Positions 22,921 to 32,217 of a stretch of 64,000 nt of DNA are shown piece by piece. The stretch is from Anaerovibrio lipolyticus DSM 3074 (GTDB lineage: Bacteria; Bacillota; Negativicutes; Selenomonadales; Selenomonadaceae). The stretch is taken from positions 1 to 64,000 of the forward strand of contig NZ_FQYW01000003.1 of NCBI RefSeq assembly GCF_900141865.1, written 5' to 3'. Numbering within the stretch: position 1 is the stretch's first letter; the number at the start of each line of letters is the position of its first letter. The notes beneath the pieces were generated by a model. It did no database searches and had not been told where the DNA came from. It saw only the letters and a program-made list of their open reading frames with translations. Position numbers and translations under genes: made by a program.

Positions 22921-24093
22921 TCATTTAGTTGCCGTTTCCCGAATCAACTTTTCCCAGGTGTCCCAAATTTTATCATCACTATATTCCTTCATGGCTTCAT
23001 GAGCTGCGGTGCCCATTTTTACACGAAGGTCCTTATCTGACATTAAAAGCTCCATCTTATCCCGCAATGGCTCCACACCATCTTCAACTAAAAATCCATC
23101 AACGCCATCATGAACCAACTCATTGACTGCAGGACAACTGGCATAGGCCACAGCCGGCAAGCCCACGCTCATACCTTCCGCAATAGTAAGCCCAAAACCT
23201 TCATAGGCACTTGGGAATACAAAAATATCTCCCTGTCTTAGAACCGACTCCACGTCATGGGTTGTTCCCATAATTTTTATGCGGTCTTGCAAATTTGCCC
23301 CATCTATCTTGGACTCCATTTCCTCAGCATAGCCACGGCTATGCTCCTTGCCCCAAATTTCCACATCCCAGTCACTAAACTTGGAAGCCAATGGTATAAA
23401 GGCCTCCAATAATAAATGAGGGCGCTTATGATTACGGGCCAGACGGCCAATAAAGATAATTTTATGCCTCCCCGTGTGATTTGCTATTTCTTCCTTTTCA
23501 AACTGTGGTACCACATTTCCGATAACTACTGTTTTGGTATTCGGATAGCGCTTTATAACCGCTTCCCTAAAGGATGGCATCAACACCTGAACTACATCAC
23601 AATCCTTAATGGCCTTAACCTGCTTATCTGGATAATTACGGAACCAGTCCTCAGCCTCTCCATGACACATGAGAATAATTGGTATATCTGTCTTGATGTC
23701 CTGTATATATACCTTGGCCGCCGCTGGCTGAAAGGCAATAATAATGTCAGGATTTTCCTTGTCCAAGATAGCGTTCACATTATCCAGCAGGTAATTCTTG
23801 GTAAAATCATCATTGACGGCAGACGCCAGTTTTCTACTGAAAACACGCAGAACCTCACGGCGAATCCGATAACTTAAAGGAAAAGTATAACTACTACCAT
23901 CATAATGATTTATATTATATTGGCGAACCTCTTTATTAACAGGAAAAAAGCATTCTCCTTGGTTATCATCGCTATACACCATGGCCACATCATGGCCTCG
24001 TTGCTGCATAACATTGGCAAAATTACAATGAACTTTTGCGGCACCACCAGTATCTCCCACCATTTTTGAAAAATTTGCCAATAAAATTCGCAT
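22921..24093 (-). CDS. Glycosyltransferase family 4 (GT-B)
   Basis: A 390-residue retaining glycosyltransferase, probably adding a sugar to the LPS core at the cytoplasmic face of the inner membrane. It opens with a GT4 N-terminal domain (GGAAKVHCNFANVMQQRGHDV, about 15-35). The C-terminal domain contains IIFIGRLARNHKRPHLLLEA (about 218-237) and the EX7E motif in SAYEGFGLTIAEGMSVG (about 301-317). AGGAGG lies before the ATG. It follows the DUF535 gene with 12 bases between and abuts the broken glycosyltransferase gene. Donor and acceptor sugars cannot be told from sequence. Confidence 0.9.
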   Translation of the reverse strand: MRILLANFSKMVGDTGGAAKVHCNFANVMQQRGHDVAMVYSDDNQGECFFPVNKEVRQYNINHYDGSSYTFPLSYRIRREVLRVFSRKLASAVNDDFTKNYLLDNVNAILDKENPDIIIAFQPAAAKVYIQDIKTDIPIILMCHGEAEDWFRNYPDKQVKAIKDCDVVQVLMPSFREAVIKRYPNTKTVVIGNVVPQFEKEEIANHTGRHKIIFIGRLARNHKRPHLLLEAFIPLASKFSDWDVEIWGKEHSRGYAEEMESKIDGANLQDRIKIMGTTHDVESVLRQGDIFVFPSAYEGFGLTIAEGMSVGLPAVAYASCPAVNELVHDGVDGFLVEDGVEPLRDKMELLMSDKDLRVKMGTAAHEAMKEYSDDKIWDTWEKLIRETATK

Positions 24094-24105
24094 AGGATCC
24101 TCCTA

Positions 24106-25023
24106 TTATAATCTCATCTGTTTTATTGATGATGCTATAGCCTCGTCAATAGAATCCAAAAGTTCAAAACGACGACGGTACACAGCCCGTTTTCTGGTAG
24201 GCACCTCTTCCATGGTCTTTCGCGTTTCTTTCAATGGAAGTTCATCAAAGCGCTTATCATCAGTGGAATGACCGCCTGCCTCTGCCCAAAAATCACTGAA
24301 TGAAGTTTTCAACTTACGGTCAGCACGAACATGATTATTGGCATAGTACCCATAATTGGTTACGGCATATATCTTTTCCAAGCCTAAATTTCTTGCCACA
24401 GCCTGGGCAATATACAGAATTAGATTCTTGGTACGATAGCGATGGCATTTATTTGTTATCTTTTTTACTACTTCCTTGGCATCCTCCATGTTAGGACCTT
24501 GCATAGCCCCTATCCACATGGACATTTTCCCCTCTTTATCCGGAGTAATCCAAAAAATAATCTGATAAAGGGCCCGATCATCCAGACGCAGTACCACGGA
24601 CAACATGCCTTCTTTACGCTGGCCATCCTCGTAATATAGATACGCCCGAAACTGCTGCCCATCAATCTCCTGACCATCCCAAATAGGCAAATTCTTGTAT
24701 TTATAAAGGTCCTTTATAACTTCCGGACGAAGAGTATCCACCAGGAAATCCACATGGTTTTGTACTATAGCAAGCCTTTCATCAAAGGTGGATTTATTAT
24801 AGAAAAATGCCCGAGTGGGCTGCTCATAGAAAAACGGATATAACTTTTGAAGCTCTGTCAGAAGTGGGGTTGAAGAAAAGTGACGCTGAAGGGCGTTCAA
24901 TTTCCCCCTATATATAAAGGAACGCAACAAAAATACATAATATCTGTGTGCTTCCCTGGCCTTACTAGTATCATATATCTGCTTACCCAAAGCTGTATAG
25001 CTTTGAAGCTTTGTTTCACTCAT
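24106..25023 (-). CDS. DUF535 (VirK/YbjX) family protein
   Basis: About 305 residues matching the VirK/YbjX family, whose members in enterobacteria are tied to outer-membrane integrity and resistance to antimicrobial peptides; the biochemical activity is not established. The family centre is visible as MSMWIGAMQGPNMEDAKEV and KNLILYIAQAVARNLGLEKIYAVTNYGY. The C terminus is Arg-rich. ATG 25023 is chosen so that it does not overlap the upstream gene (stop at 25043); TTG 25032 sits nearer to the AAAGGA site and is possible. Its place among core glycosyltransferases supports an LPS-linked role. Confidence 0.8.
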   Translation of the reverse strand: MSETKLQSYTALGKQIYDTSKAREAHRYYVFLLRSFIYRGKLNALQRHFSSTPLLTELQKLYPFFYEQPTRAFFYNKSTFDERLAIVQNHVDFLVDTLRPEVIKDLYKYKNLPIWDGQEIDGQQFRAYLYYEDGQRKEGMLSVVLRLDDRALYQIIFWITPDKEGKMSMWIGAMQGPNMEDAKEVVKKITNKCHRYRTKNLILYIAQAVARNLGLEKIYAVTNYGYYANNHVRADRKLKTSFSDFWAEAGGHSTDDKRFDELPLKETRKTMEEVPTRKRAVYRRRFELLDSIDEAIASSIKQMRL

Positions 25024-25042
25024 CAATATCAACTCATTTCCT

Positions 25043-26161
25043 TTAAAACAAGCTACGAATAAAGGCAGACTTACTGTATTCCTGATTGGCTTTTTCCAAT
25101 GCATCGTTATAATGTGCTTTATTTGTCTCGTAATTATTTACAAATTCTTCCAACTGATTGCGGAATATTTCATAATCTGTGGTATCAATATATTCACCGA
25201 TTGAGTATTTTTCCATAACCTCAGGATTTAATGTTTTGGTAGTCAAAACAGGCTTTTTGGCTCCAATAGCCGTGAAGTAAATGGCACTCCAGTTATAAAG
25301 GTATCTTTCAGCTGTATATGGCAAATATACCACGTCCACAGACTGAATAGCGTTGTACCAATCATCCTTCAAAAGCTTGTGAGATATAAACTCCACACGC
25401 TTGTCATTTTTCCAACCATCTACTATTTTTTCAACCTCCTGACGGTCTTCTTCCGTAGTGGGTGCCAGCTGAATAATGAATTTCACGGGTATTTTAAACT
25501 GTGCTCCCGTAATTGAATTAAGAAGCCAGCCAATATTCTTTTCCCCTTTTCGGTAGTGTCCAAAAAAACCTATCCGCAATACATCCGCAGCTGATTTAGA
25601 CTTACATCCTGCCGGAATCATAACCGGTGGTTTTATCAGTTTTACATTATCTGGTTTTTCGTTGCCGAAATCATCACGCAGAGTGGTTACACACAAGTGA
25701 ATATTTTTATATGGCAGACATTCCTTAGCTTTCTTTAAGAATTTTGGCTTTTCACTAGGATTAACGCCTAAGAATATAAAATTAACAGGAACATTACCCA
25801 GACGCAACTTGCTTTTCTTTAAAGCACGCAAATAACGGTAGGTTGCTGTGGTAAGCAAAATTGCATCTATGCCTTCCTTTTCTGCCACCTCAAGTGCTGA
25901 ATCAAACCATTTTACACGACGGGTTTCCCGTAAGTATGAATACCATACCTTTTTTAAACCTTTGACACCATCATAGGAAATAATGCTGCCGCCAGACAGC
26001 TCATATTTAGGTACATCGAAATTTTGGTCCAGCACAGTACCAGCCGGCATCATCATAACCGGCTCATGCCCAGCCTCTTGTAATGCCTCAATAATAATTC
26101 GATCAAATTCCAATTCAAAGCCGGCACTGGCCTTTACTGTTTCCAGTATAGCAACCTTCAT
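25043..26161 (-). CDS. GT-B-type glycosyltransferase
   Basis: 372 residues. The N-terminal half opens MKVAILETVKASAGFELEFD and lacks strong motifs. The C-terminal half has the GT-B pattern RIGFFGHYRKGEKNIGWLL (about 196-214), VEFISHKLLKDDWYNAIQS (about 258-276) and VVYLPYTAERYLYNWSAIY, in place of the usual EX7E loop. It is thus a divergent member whose sugar specificity is unknown. The start codon overlaps the stop of the WaaE-like gene by one base, indicating coupling inside the LPS operon. Confidence 0.75.
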   Translation of the reverse strand: MKVAILETVKASAGFELEFDRIIIEALQEAGHEPVMMMPAGTVLDQNFDVPKYELSGGSIISYDGVKGLKKVWYSYLRETRRVKWFDSALEVAEKEGIDAILLTTATYRYLRALKKSKLRLGNVPVNFIFLGVNPSEKPKFLKKAKECLPYKNIHLCVTTLRDDFGNEKPDNVKLIKPPVMIPAGCKSKSAADVLRIGFFGHYRKGEKNIGWLLNSITGAQFKIPVKFIIQLAPTTEEDRQEVEKIVDGWKNDKRVEFISHKLLKDDWYNAIQSVDVVYLPYTAERYLYNWSAIYFTAIGAKKPVLTTKTLNPEVMEKYSIGEYIDTTDYEIFRNQLEEFVNNYETNKAHYNDALEKANQEYSKSAFIRSLF

Positions 26162-26922
26162 TACTGCTGTTCCCCTTTTCCTATATAGAAATACCTAAGC
26201 TTTAAATACTTCAAAAATGTATAATAACCGTGCAGTATGGAAAATACCATCCCCAATTCTCCGTCCAGGAATCCCCTCTTTATTATATACGCCCGAATAA
26301 AGGCATATACAGGGCGAAGAGTCAAATCTCCCATACTGGCCTTCTTGCCATCCTGATGCATTCTCGCAGCCATCATGTCAGTGTACTGACCTAGCTTACG
26401 GAAATAGCTGCTCCATTCGTTATAGGTGTGATGATGCATTACCCCCTTAAGGTCATGCTGGGGCAATGTAAATTCTCCCCTCTCATGAACAACACCTACC
26501 CAATGCACCTCATCCCGTGGATAAAGGCGGACACACCAATCGGGGGCATGAGCACCATATTTTATCAGCTTACCAAATAAAACATTCATCCTTTTAATAC
26601 GATATACACCAATTCTATCGGATTGAACTATTTCCCTTATTTCATCAACAGCTTCATTGGTCAGTCGTTCATCAGCATCAAGATAAAATACCCACTTGGC
26701 CTGGGTCTGAGTCAAGGCAAAGTTACGCTGGCCGGCAAAGCCTTCCTCTGTCATTGGATGCAGAACAAATTTGGCTCCTAATGCTTCAGCCTTAGCCTGC
26801 GTTTTATCTGTACTACCAGAGTCTATCACTATTATTTCATCGGCAAATAATGCACTTTTTATACAATCTTCTATATTTGCTTCTTCATTTTTGGTCAAGA
26901 TAATAACAGCCAAATCTGACAT
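26161..26922 (-). CDS. Glycosyltransferase family 2, WaaE/KdtX-like
   Basis: A 253-residue inverting GT-A enzyme. It begins LAVIILTKNEEANIEDCI and carries the nucleotide-sugar motif DEIIVIDSGSTDKT (28-41) and the metal-binding DXD variant YLDADERLT (about 80-88). Members such as WaaE transfer a beta-glucose onto heptose I of the LPS core, which fits the neighbouring heptose genes. The C-terminal region (about 200-250) is hydrophobic and aromatic and may touch the membrane. It lies 25 bases after gmhB and overlaps the next gene. Confidence 0.88.
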   Translation of the reverse strand: MSDLAVIILTKNEEANIEDCIKSALFADEIIVIDSGSTDKTQAKAEALGAKFVLHPMTEEGFAGQRNFALTQTQAKWVFYLDADERLTNEAVDEIREIVQSDRIGVYRIKRMNVLFGKLIKYGAHAPDWCVRLYPRDEVHWVGVVHERGEFTLPQHDLKGVMHHHTYNEWSSYFRKLGQYTDMMAARMHQDGKKASMGDLTLRPVYAFIRAYIIKRGFLDGELGMVFSILHGYYTFLKYLKLRYFYIGKGEQQ

Positions 26923-26947
26923 TGTTGATACATCCTTCTCGTAAAAT

Positions 26948-27445
26948 TTATATCATACCTTCGGTTAAAGCCTGGTGCAAATTGCCACCTCTATAACGTA
27001 TTCCCTTCACCCCGGCAGCCTCAGCACATTCCACATCTCTGGCACCGTCGCCTATAAGATAAGATAATTTTAGGTCAATATTATGGTCTTTCTGAGCCTT
27101 GAGGAGCATGCCTGGCTTTGGCTTACGACAATCGCAGTCTATAGCATATTCCTTCACCTTGCCAGTAGGATGGTGTGGACAATAATATATGCCGTCAAGA
27201 TGGGCTCCATGCTTTGCCAAATCAGCATTCATCCATTCATATAGCTTCATGATGTCGCTTTCCTGGTAATAGCCTCTGGCAACTCCGCTCTGATTAGTAA
27301 TGACAATGGCTAGGTAACCATTGTCATTACAATACTTTATGGCGTCTATGGCGCCCTCTATCCATTTAAAGTCTTCAATTTTATGAAGGTAATAAACCTC
27401 TTCGTTTAAGGTACCATCACGATCAAAAAAAACTGCTTTGTTCAT
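26948..27445 (-). CDS. gmhB: D,D-heptose 1,7-bisphosphate phosphatase
   Basis: A 165-residue HAD-superfamily phosphatase that removes the 7-phosphate in ADP-heptose synthesis. The nucleophile motif is FFDRDGTLNEE (Asp8 and Asp10), motif II is ITNQSG (about 49-54), and YLIGDGARDVECAEAAG supplies motifs III/IV. The GmhB zinc loop is present as CPHHPTG followed by CDCRKPKPGM. Eight bases separate it from hldD. Together with the kinase, adenylyltransferase and epimerase here, only GmhA (sedoheptulose-7-phosphate isomerase) is missing from the pathway in this window. Confidence 0.94.
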   Translation of the reverse strand: MNKAVFFDRDGTLNEEVYYLHKIEDFKWIEGAIDAIKYCNDNGYLAIVITNQSGVARGYYQESDIMKLYEWMNADLAKHGAHLDGIYYCPHHPTGKVKEYAIDCDCRKPKPGMLLKAQKDHNIDLKLSYLIGDGARDVECAEAAGVKGIRYRGGNLHQALTEGMI

Positions 27446-27453
27446 AAAAATAC

Positions 27454-28455
27454 CTATTTGCCGTATTTAAAGTAGCCGCCGGCATCAAGGAAATCACAAT
27501 ATTCCTTTACGGCCTCGTACATATCATAGAAGCCCTGATCATAGCCAGCCTCCAGCAGCTTGGTGGTATCAGACTCAGTATAATTTTGATACTTGCCCTT
27601 TAACACCTCCGGGAAATCACGGTACTCAATTTTACCTTTGCCCAATGCCTTGATTACGCTGTCAGCCACCTCATTGTAGGTATGGGCCTTGCCAGTACCG
27701 CAGTTATAGATACCGCTTGGTCCCTTATGCTGCCAGAACCAAAGATTTACCTTTACAACATCCTTTACATAGATGAAGTCACGCTTCTGACCGCCATTTG
27801 GCACATCGGTACCATCGCTGAACTTTCCCCAGCCTTCAAAGAGACGGCATACCCCATCCTTCTTCACCTGATGATACAGCTGATAGAAAATAGAGGCCAT
27901 ATTTCCCTTATGATGCTCCTGAGGACCGTATACATTAAAATACTTCAAGCCAACAATCTGGCTCTGGGTATCGGACATCACCTGACGCACATAACGGTCA
28001 AACAACAGCTTGGAATAGGCATACGGATTCAAGGCATCCTCACATTCGTCCCCCTCACGGAAGCCATTTTCTCCTGCACCATAGGTGGAGGCAGAGGAGG
28101 CATAAAGAAATGGAATACGATGCTCCATGCAGAAATGAAGTACAGCCTTGGAATACTCATAATTGGCCTTCATCATATAGTTTACATCATACTCCATGGT
28201 ATCGGAGCAGGCCCCCTCGTGGAACACTACATCCACATCAACGCCATCAAATTCCTTATTTTGAATGGCAGTGAGGAAGTCATCCTTGTGCATGTAATCT
28301 ATAAACTGCAAACCACGAAGATTGCGGTAGGACTGACTCTGCTCCTTGCGGTTATTTAAATCGTCAACGATGAGTATATCACTGCGTCCCTGACGGTTAA
28401 GCTCTTTTACAATATTGCTGCCGATAAAGCCGGCACCACCGGTTACGATAATCAT
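27454..28455 (-). CDS. hldD: ADP-glyceromanno-heptose 6-epimerase
   Basis: A 333-residue short-chain dehydrogenase/epimerase turning ADP-D-glycero- into ADP-L-glycero-D-manno-heptose, the LPS core donor. NADP-binding GGAGFIGSN is at residues 6-14. The signature VFHEGACSDT (about 79-88), SSASTYGAG with the catalytic Ser/Thr, and NPYAYSK with the catalytic Tyr and Lys are all present. DGTDVPNGGQKRDFIYVKDV is typical of this epimerase. Two or three bases separate it from the kinase gene upstream. Confidence 0.96.
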   Translation of the reverse strand: MIIVTGGAGFIGSNIVKELNRQGRSDILIVDDLNNRKEQSQSYRNLRGLQFIDYMHKDDFLTAIQNKEFDGVDVDVVFHEGACSDTMEYDVNYMMKANYEYSKAVLHFCMEHRIPFLYASSASTYGAGENGFREGDECEDALNPYAYSKLLFDRYVRQVMSDTQSQIVGLKYFNVYGPQEHHKGNMASIFYQLYHQVKKDGVCRLFEGWGKFSDGTDVPNGGQKRDFIYVKDVVKVNLWFWQHKGPSGIYNCGTGKAHTYNEVADSVIKALGKGKIEYRDFPEVLKGKYQNYTESDTTKLLEAGYDQGFYDMYEAVKEYCDFLDAGGYFKYGK

Positions 28456-28458
28456 TTA

Positions 28459-29466
28459 TTATTGTTCCTCCTCAGACTGGGTAGTCTGTAAAAGTACACT
28501 TTCCAACTCATCCTTGCTTACAGCATAAGTACCAAGCTTACCCACAACTACACTGGCTGCCAAATTCGCAAGGTATGCAGCTTCACGAGGAATTAGACCT
28601 CCTGCGATACCCAATGCAAATACAGCTATAACAGTATCACCAGCACCAGATACATCAAAAACCTCCTGAGATTTTGTAGGAATATGAACTGTCTCCGTTG
28701 GAGTTACCATGGACATACCGCACTCAGAACGGGTAGCCAATACATTCTTAATCTTGAATTTGCTCATGATGTATGTAGCCGCCTGCTTAATGGCCTCATC
28801 ACGATTCTTAATAGGCTTTTCTAAAATTTCATTGATTTCTTTTACATTTGGAGTAATGAAATCCGCATTGGTATACTTGCTCCAGTCACGTCCCTTTGGA
28901 TCCACCAATACAGGCACCTGAGCGTTGTTGCACATTTCAATGACACTTTCACAAACCTCATCAGTGCAGGCTCCCTTGCCATAATCGGAGAGAATAATCG
29001 CATCCACATCATCCAGTGACTGCTCCACATAATTCAAGAGGCGGTTTGCATACAGTGGCTTTACCGGCTCTGTATCCTCAAAGTCCAGACGAAGCATCTG
29101 CTGATGACCGCCTATAACACGTAGCTTGGTGGTGGTAGGCTCCTCACGGTAAATTATTCCCTTATAGTCTATGCCACGGGAAATAAACTTATCCACCAAG
29201 GTCTGGCAATGGTAATCATCACCCACAAAACCAGCAATAGATGTTTTACAACCAAGAAGGGCCAAGTTATGGGCTACGTTGGCAGCACCACCCATGGTGT
29301 CCTTGGTGTCAACCACACGGGTAATTGGCACAGGGGCCTCCGGTGATATTCTGGTTACTTCTCCATAGTAATACTTATCCAGCATTACATCACCTACCAC
29401 AAGAATATGCACCTTGGACATGCCTGAGGTGACAAACTCCTTTAATCTATCCTTGTTTGTGGTCAT
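28459..29466 (-). CDS. PfkB-type D-glycero-beta-D-manno-heptose-7-phosphate kinase (copy 2)
   Basis: 335 residues resembling the kinase domain of HldE. It has HILVVGDVMLDKYYYGEVTRISPEAP (about 20-45), the GGAANVA substrate loop, and the C-terminal PfkB signature DVSGAGDTVIAVFALG with the catalytic Asp (about 268-283). It makes heptose 1,7-bisphosphate for GmhB. It is closer to the usual HldE pattern (RISPEAPVPI) than the second kinase at 32218. It is set directly before hldD and gmhB, with no adenylyltransferase domain fused. Confidence 0.88.
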   Translation of the reverse strand: MTTNKDRLKEFVTSGMSKVHILVVGDVMLDKYYYGEVTRISPEAPVPITRVVDTKDTMGGAANVAHNLALLGCKTSIAGFVGDDYHCQTLVDKFISRGIDYKGIIYREEPTTTKLRVIGGHQQMLRLDFEDTEPVKPLYANRLLNYVEQSLDDVDAIILSDYGKGACTDEVCESVIEMCNNAQVPVLVDPKGRDWSKYTNADFITPNVKEINEILEKPIKNRDEAIKQAATYIMSKFKIKNVLATRSECGMSMVTPTETVHIPTKSQEVFDVSGAGDTVIAVFALGIAGGLIPREAAYLANLAASVVVGKLGTYAVSKDELESVLLQTTQSEEEQ

Positions 29467-29481
29467 GATACTACTTCCTCC

Positions 29482-30663
29482 TTACTCCGCTTTTGTTGCT
29501 TCTACGACCCGGCACTTATATGCACCATATTCTCTTGGCATATTTCCCGCCTGATTTTCGTATTTTTCCAGCAGCTCCCATACGTATTTCATAACGGTTT
29601 CTGCTGTAATATTCTTCATACATGCTAAATTCCTATTTCCCTCATGCGGACACTGATGAATGCCACATGGATGACATGGTTCAGGGCTCTTTATAAGCAC
29701 ATCCTTGGCATCATAGGGATAAAATCCCGGCACCGGAGAGGCTCCAAACATGGTAACCACTGGTACACTCTGGGAAACTCCCACATGCATTGGTCCAGAG
29801 TCTGTGGTGAGCATAAGGGCACATTTTCTCAGCATGGCCGCCAGCTCTGCCAAAGACAGTTTTCCAGTAAATACCTTTATGAGTTCGCTGTCCTTATTTT
29901 TCATCTGAGAAATGCACTTATTAACAATTTCTGTGTCCATTGGACCGCCAAAGAACGCCACCCCGTAGCCCTTATCTAAAAGCTGGTCAGCACACTGGGC
30001 AAAATAGCTGTCAATCCATCGTTTGGTTATCCAGCTGGCACCTATGTTAAAGGCCACCACCTTGGTATCATTTGGAAAGCTGTCCTGCCAGATTTTATCA
30101 GCAGAGGCGGTATCCTTTTCATCCACCCACATTTCCAGTCCACCATCATCGATTTGCTCTATATCGAGTGCTTCCTTTAAAACATTTAGATGGGCATGAA
30201 CCTGATGTTCCCACCCCGGTACATACTTGTATGGTGGAAACAGGTGAAATGGTCCCCAGCCGATATGATGAGCCACAGAAGGATTGTTCATTACCTTTGT
30301 AAACCACAGAGAAAATATGGGCTTGCTGTAGCCCACAATGGTTTGGGCCCCACTAAAGGCCGCCAGGGCTGACGCTCTTTCATTTCGATGAAGATTTATT
30401 ACCAGGTCATAATTTTTCTGACGAATTTTTTTTATGAATTTTATAAAGGCCGGCAATGCATTATCTGCACCCTTTTTATCTATCAATAAGCACTCATTAA
30501 TCCATTTATTATGCACCACCAGATCTGCCAGCTTCTTATCCGCCAGCAGGGTTATTCTGGAATTAGGATAATTAGCTCTCAAAGTTCTCAAGACCGGCGT
30601 AGCCAGCATTAAGTCACCAATATGCATAAGATTAATGACCAGAATATTGTTATAGTTTCTCAT
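29482..30663 (-). CDS. Glycosyltransferase family 9, WaaQ-like heptosyltransferase
   Basis: A 393-residue GT-B enzyme of the ADP-heptose:LPS heptosyltransferase family. N-terminal ILVINLMHIGDLMLATPVLRTLR (7-29) and C-terminal LTTDSGPMHVG..QSVPVVTMFG (about 292-314) are the family marks, along with FNIGASWITKRW. The C-terminal extension with CHPCGIHQCPHEGNRNLACM is Cys-rich, as in WaaQ/HepIII-type members. It would add a heptose to the inner core. In the operon between waaC-like and heptose kinase genes. Confidence 0.88.
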   Translation of the reverse strand: MRNYNNILVINLMHIGDLMLATPVLRTLRANYPNSRITLLADKKLADLVVHNKWINECLLIDKKGADNALPAFIKFIKKIRQKNYDLVINLHRNERASALAAFSGAQTIVGYSKPIFSLWFTKVMNNPSVAHHIGWGPFHLFPPYKYVPGWEHQVHAHLNVLKEALDIEQIDDGGLEMWVDEKDTASADKIWQDSFPNDTKVVAFNIGASWITKRWIDSYFAQCADQLLDKGYGVAFFGGPMDTEIVNKCISQMKNKDSELIKVFTGKLSLAELAAMLRKCALMLTTDSGPMHVGVSQSVPVVTMFGASPVPGFYPYDAKDVLIKSPEPCHPCGIHQCPHEGNRNLACMKNITAETVMKYVWELLEKYENQAGNMPREYGAYKCRVVEATKAE

Positions 30664-30680
30664 AGATACTTTTTATACCT

Positions 30681-31718
30681 TTACTTGTCATTTTTTAGCA
30701 GTGCCAACAGCTTCTTTTCAACCTCATCGGGGTGAATCACTGACAGGCACTCCAGTCCCTTAGGGCAAGCCCTTTTCCAGCAATATTTGCATGGACGGTT
30801 GGCCTCAATGGCATTTTCCAGCTGTCCATAAGGACCATTACGGTTGGCATCTGTAGGACCCATCACCATTACCGTTGGCTTTCCAAGGCCTGCAGACAGG
30901 TGAACGGGGCCAGTATCGCCACCAACTACAGCTTGAGACTGTTGAATAATATAGGCAAGCTGCTTTAACGAAGTTTTACCTACTAAATTAATCGGTGGAA
31001 TTTCTGCCGCAGCTTCAATATCTGCCGCCAAAGTGCTGTCCAAAACACCACCACCGATAATAACCGGAATAATTTTCATCCCATAAAGCCAGTCAGAGAG
31101 CTGAGCATAATATCTGGTTGGCCAACGCTTATTGGGCCAGTTGGCTCCCACAGCAAGCACCACATAGGGATTCTCCATACGAGCTCCCGCCTGCTGCATG
31201 GCGCCTTCAGCCCCTATACGGTCACGCTCTGTGATTTCCATGGGAAATACCACATTTTCCACTTTACATCCCAGAGCCCTGGCAACGTCCAGATAGCGCT
31301 CCACAATGTGACCATTGGAATTAGGACCAACTACCGGGCGACTTATCTTATGGGACATTTCCCGCATATTGCAGGTGCCAAGACGAAGACGGGCCTTGGC
31401 GTTCCACACAATTGCTGCGGACTTAAAGAGTCCCTGCAAATCCAAGGAAGCATCATAACGATCTGCCCTAATAATCTTGGAAAAAGGTCCGTAATTTTTT
31501 AAAAAGCCCTTAAAGGACTTAAATTTCTTCTTTTCAAAAACAATAATCTTGTCTATATATGGGTTGTTTTTTAACAAGTCGTAAGCCGGTGGCTCCACTA
31601 CCCAGGTAATTTTTGCATCTGGATATGTCTCCTTAATGGCATATGACACCGGCAGGGCGTGAATCACATCGCCAATGGCACTAAGCTTTACTACAAGAAC
31701 ACTTTTTATATTAGCCAT
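30681..31718 (-). CDS. Glycosyltransferase family 9, WaaC-like heptosyltransferase I
   Basis: About 345 residues, GT9 family. Start pattern SVLVVKLSAIGDVIHALPVSYAIKE; the WaaC-like acceptor loop DASLDLQGLFKSA (about 89-101); VLAVGANWPNKRWPTRYYAQL; and ADP-heptose site VVGGDTGPVHLSAGLGKP. It probably links the first heptose to Kdo. ATG 31718 is chosen (MANIKSV); the codon three residues upstream is also possible. The start lies inside the 3' end of the adenylyltransferase gene (stop 31711), so translation is coupled. A terminal CKYCWKRACPKGLECL motif is Cys-rich. Confidence 0.87.
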   Translation of the reverse strand: MANIKSVLVVKLSAIGDVIHALPVSYAIKETYPDAKITWVVEPPAYDLLKNNPYIDKIIVFEKKKFKSFKGFLKNYGPFSKIIRADRYDASLDLQGLFKSAAIVWNAKARLRLGTCNMREMSHKISRPVVGPNSNGHIVERYLDVARALGCKVENVVFPMEITERDRIGAEGAMQQAGARMENPYVVLAVGANWPNKRWPTRYYAQLSDWLYGMKIIPVIIGGGVLDSTLAADIEAAAEIPPINLVGKTSLKQLAYIIQQSQAVVGGDTGPVHLSAGLGKPTVMVMGPTDANRNGPYGQLENAIEANRPCKYCWKRACPKGLECLSVIHPDEVEKKLLALLKNDK

Positions 31719-32187
31719 TGCTGTCACCTGCCTGAATTTTATTGATGATATTAGTGGTGGAACGGCCCTCTACAAGAGTTACCAGCTCCACTTCTCCGCC
31801 GTAGGCCTTGACGATTTGCCCCTCCGGAAGTGTATCCAAGGTATAATCCCCACCCTTTACATAAACATCGGGATGGACCTTGGTAATAAGTGACTCAGCT
31901 GTAGGCTCGTCGAAAATAACTACATAATCCACGCACCCCAAGGCATCTGCCACCTCTGCCCTATCCTCCTGACAGTTAATAGGCCGGGCAGGCCCCTTAA
32001 TGCGCCGTACAGAGGCATCACTATTAAGGCCCAGCACCAGACAGTCCCCAAAGGAGCGGGCTTTTTTCAAATATCTCACATGACCTGCATGAAGAATATC
32101 GAAACAGCCATTGGTAAATACCACTTTCTGTCCGCCCTCCCGCAGGACCTTACAAAATTCTGCTATTTTTGAACCATCTATAAGCAT
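31711..32187 (-). CDS. rfaE2: D-glycero-beta-D-manno-heptose 1-phosphate adenylyltransferase
   Basis: A 158-residue nucleotidyltransferase making ADP-D,D-heptose from heptose 1-phosphate and ATP. It has the cytidylyltransferase-like motif FTNGCFDILHAGHVRYL (about 24-40, containing HAGH), LVLGLNSDASVRRIKGPARP and YVKGGDYTLDTLPEG. It corresponds to the C-terminal domain of E. coli HldE as a separate protein, as is usual outside enterobacteria. 30 bases downstream of kinase copy 1 and overlapping the waaC-like gene. Confidence 0.95.
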   Translation of the reverse strand: MLIDGSKIAEFCKVLREGGQKVVFTNGCFDILHAGHVRYLKKARSFGDCLVLGLNSDASVRRIKGPARPINCQEDRAEVADALGCVDYVVIFDEPTAESLITKVHPDVYVKGGDYTLDTLPEGQIVKAYGGEVELVTLVEGRSTTNIINKIQAGDSNG

Positions 32188-32217
32188 AATAAATACCTTA
32201 AAGCAAGGGAATACCCC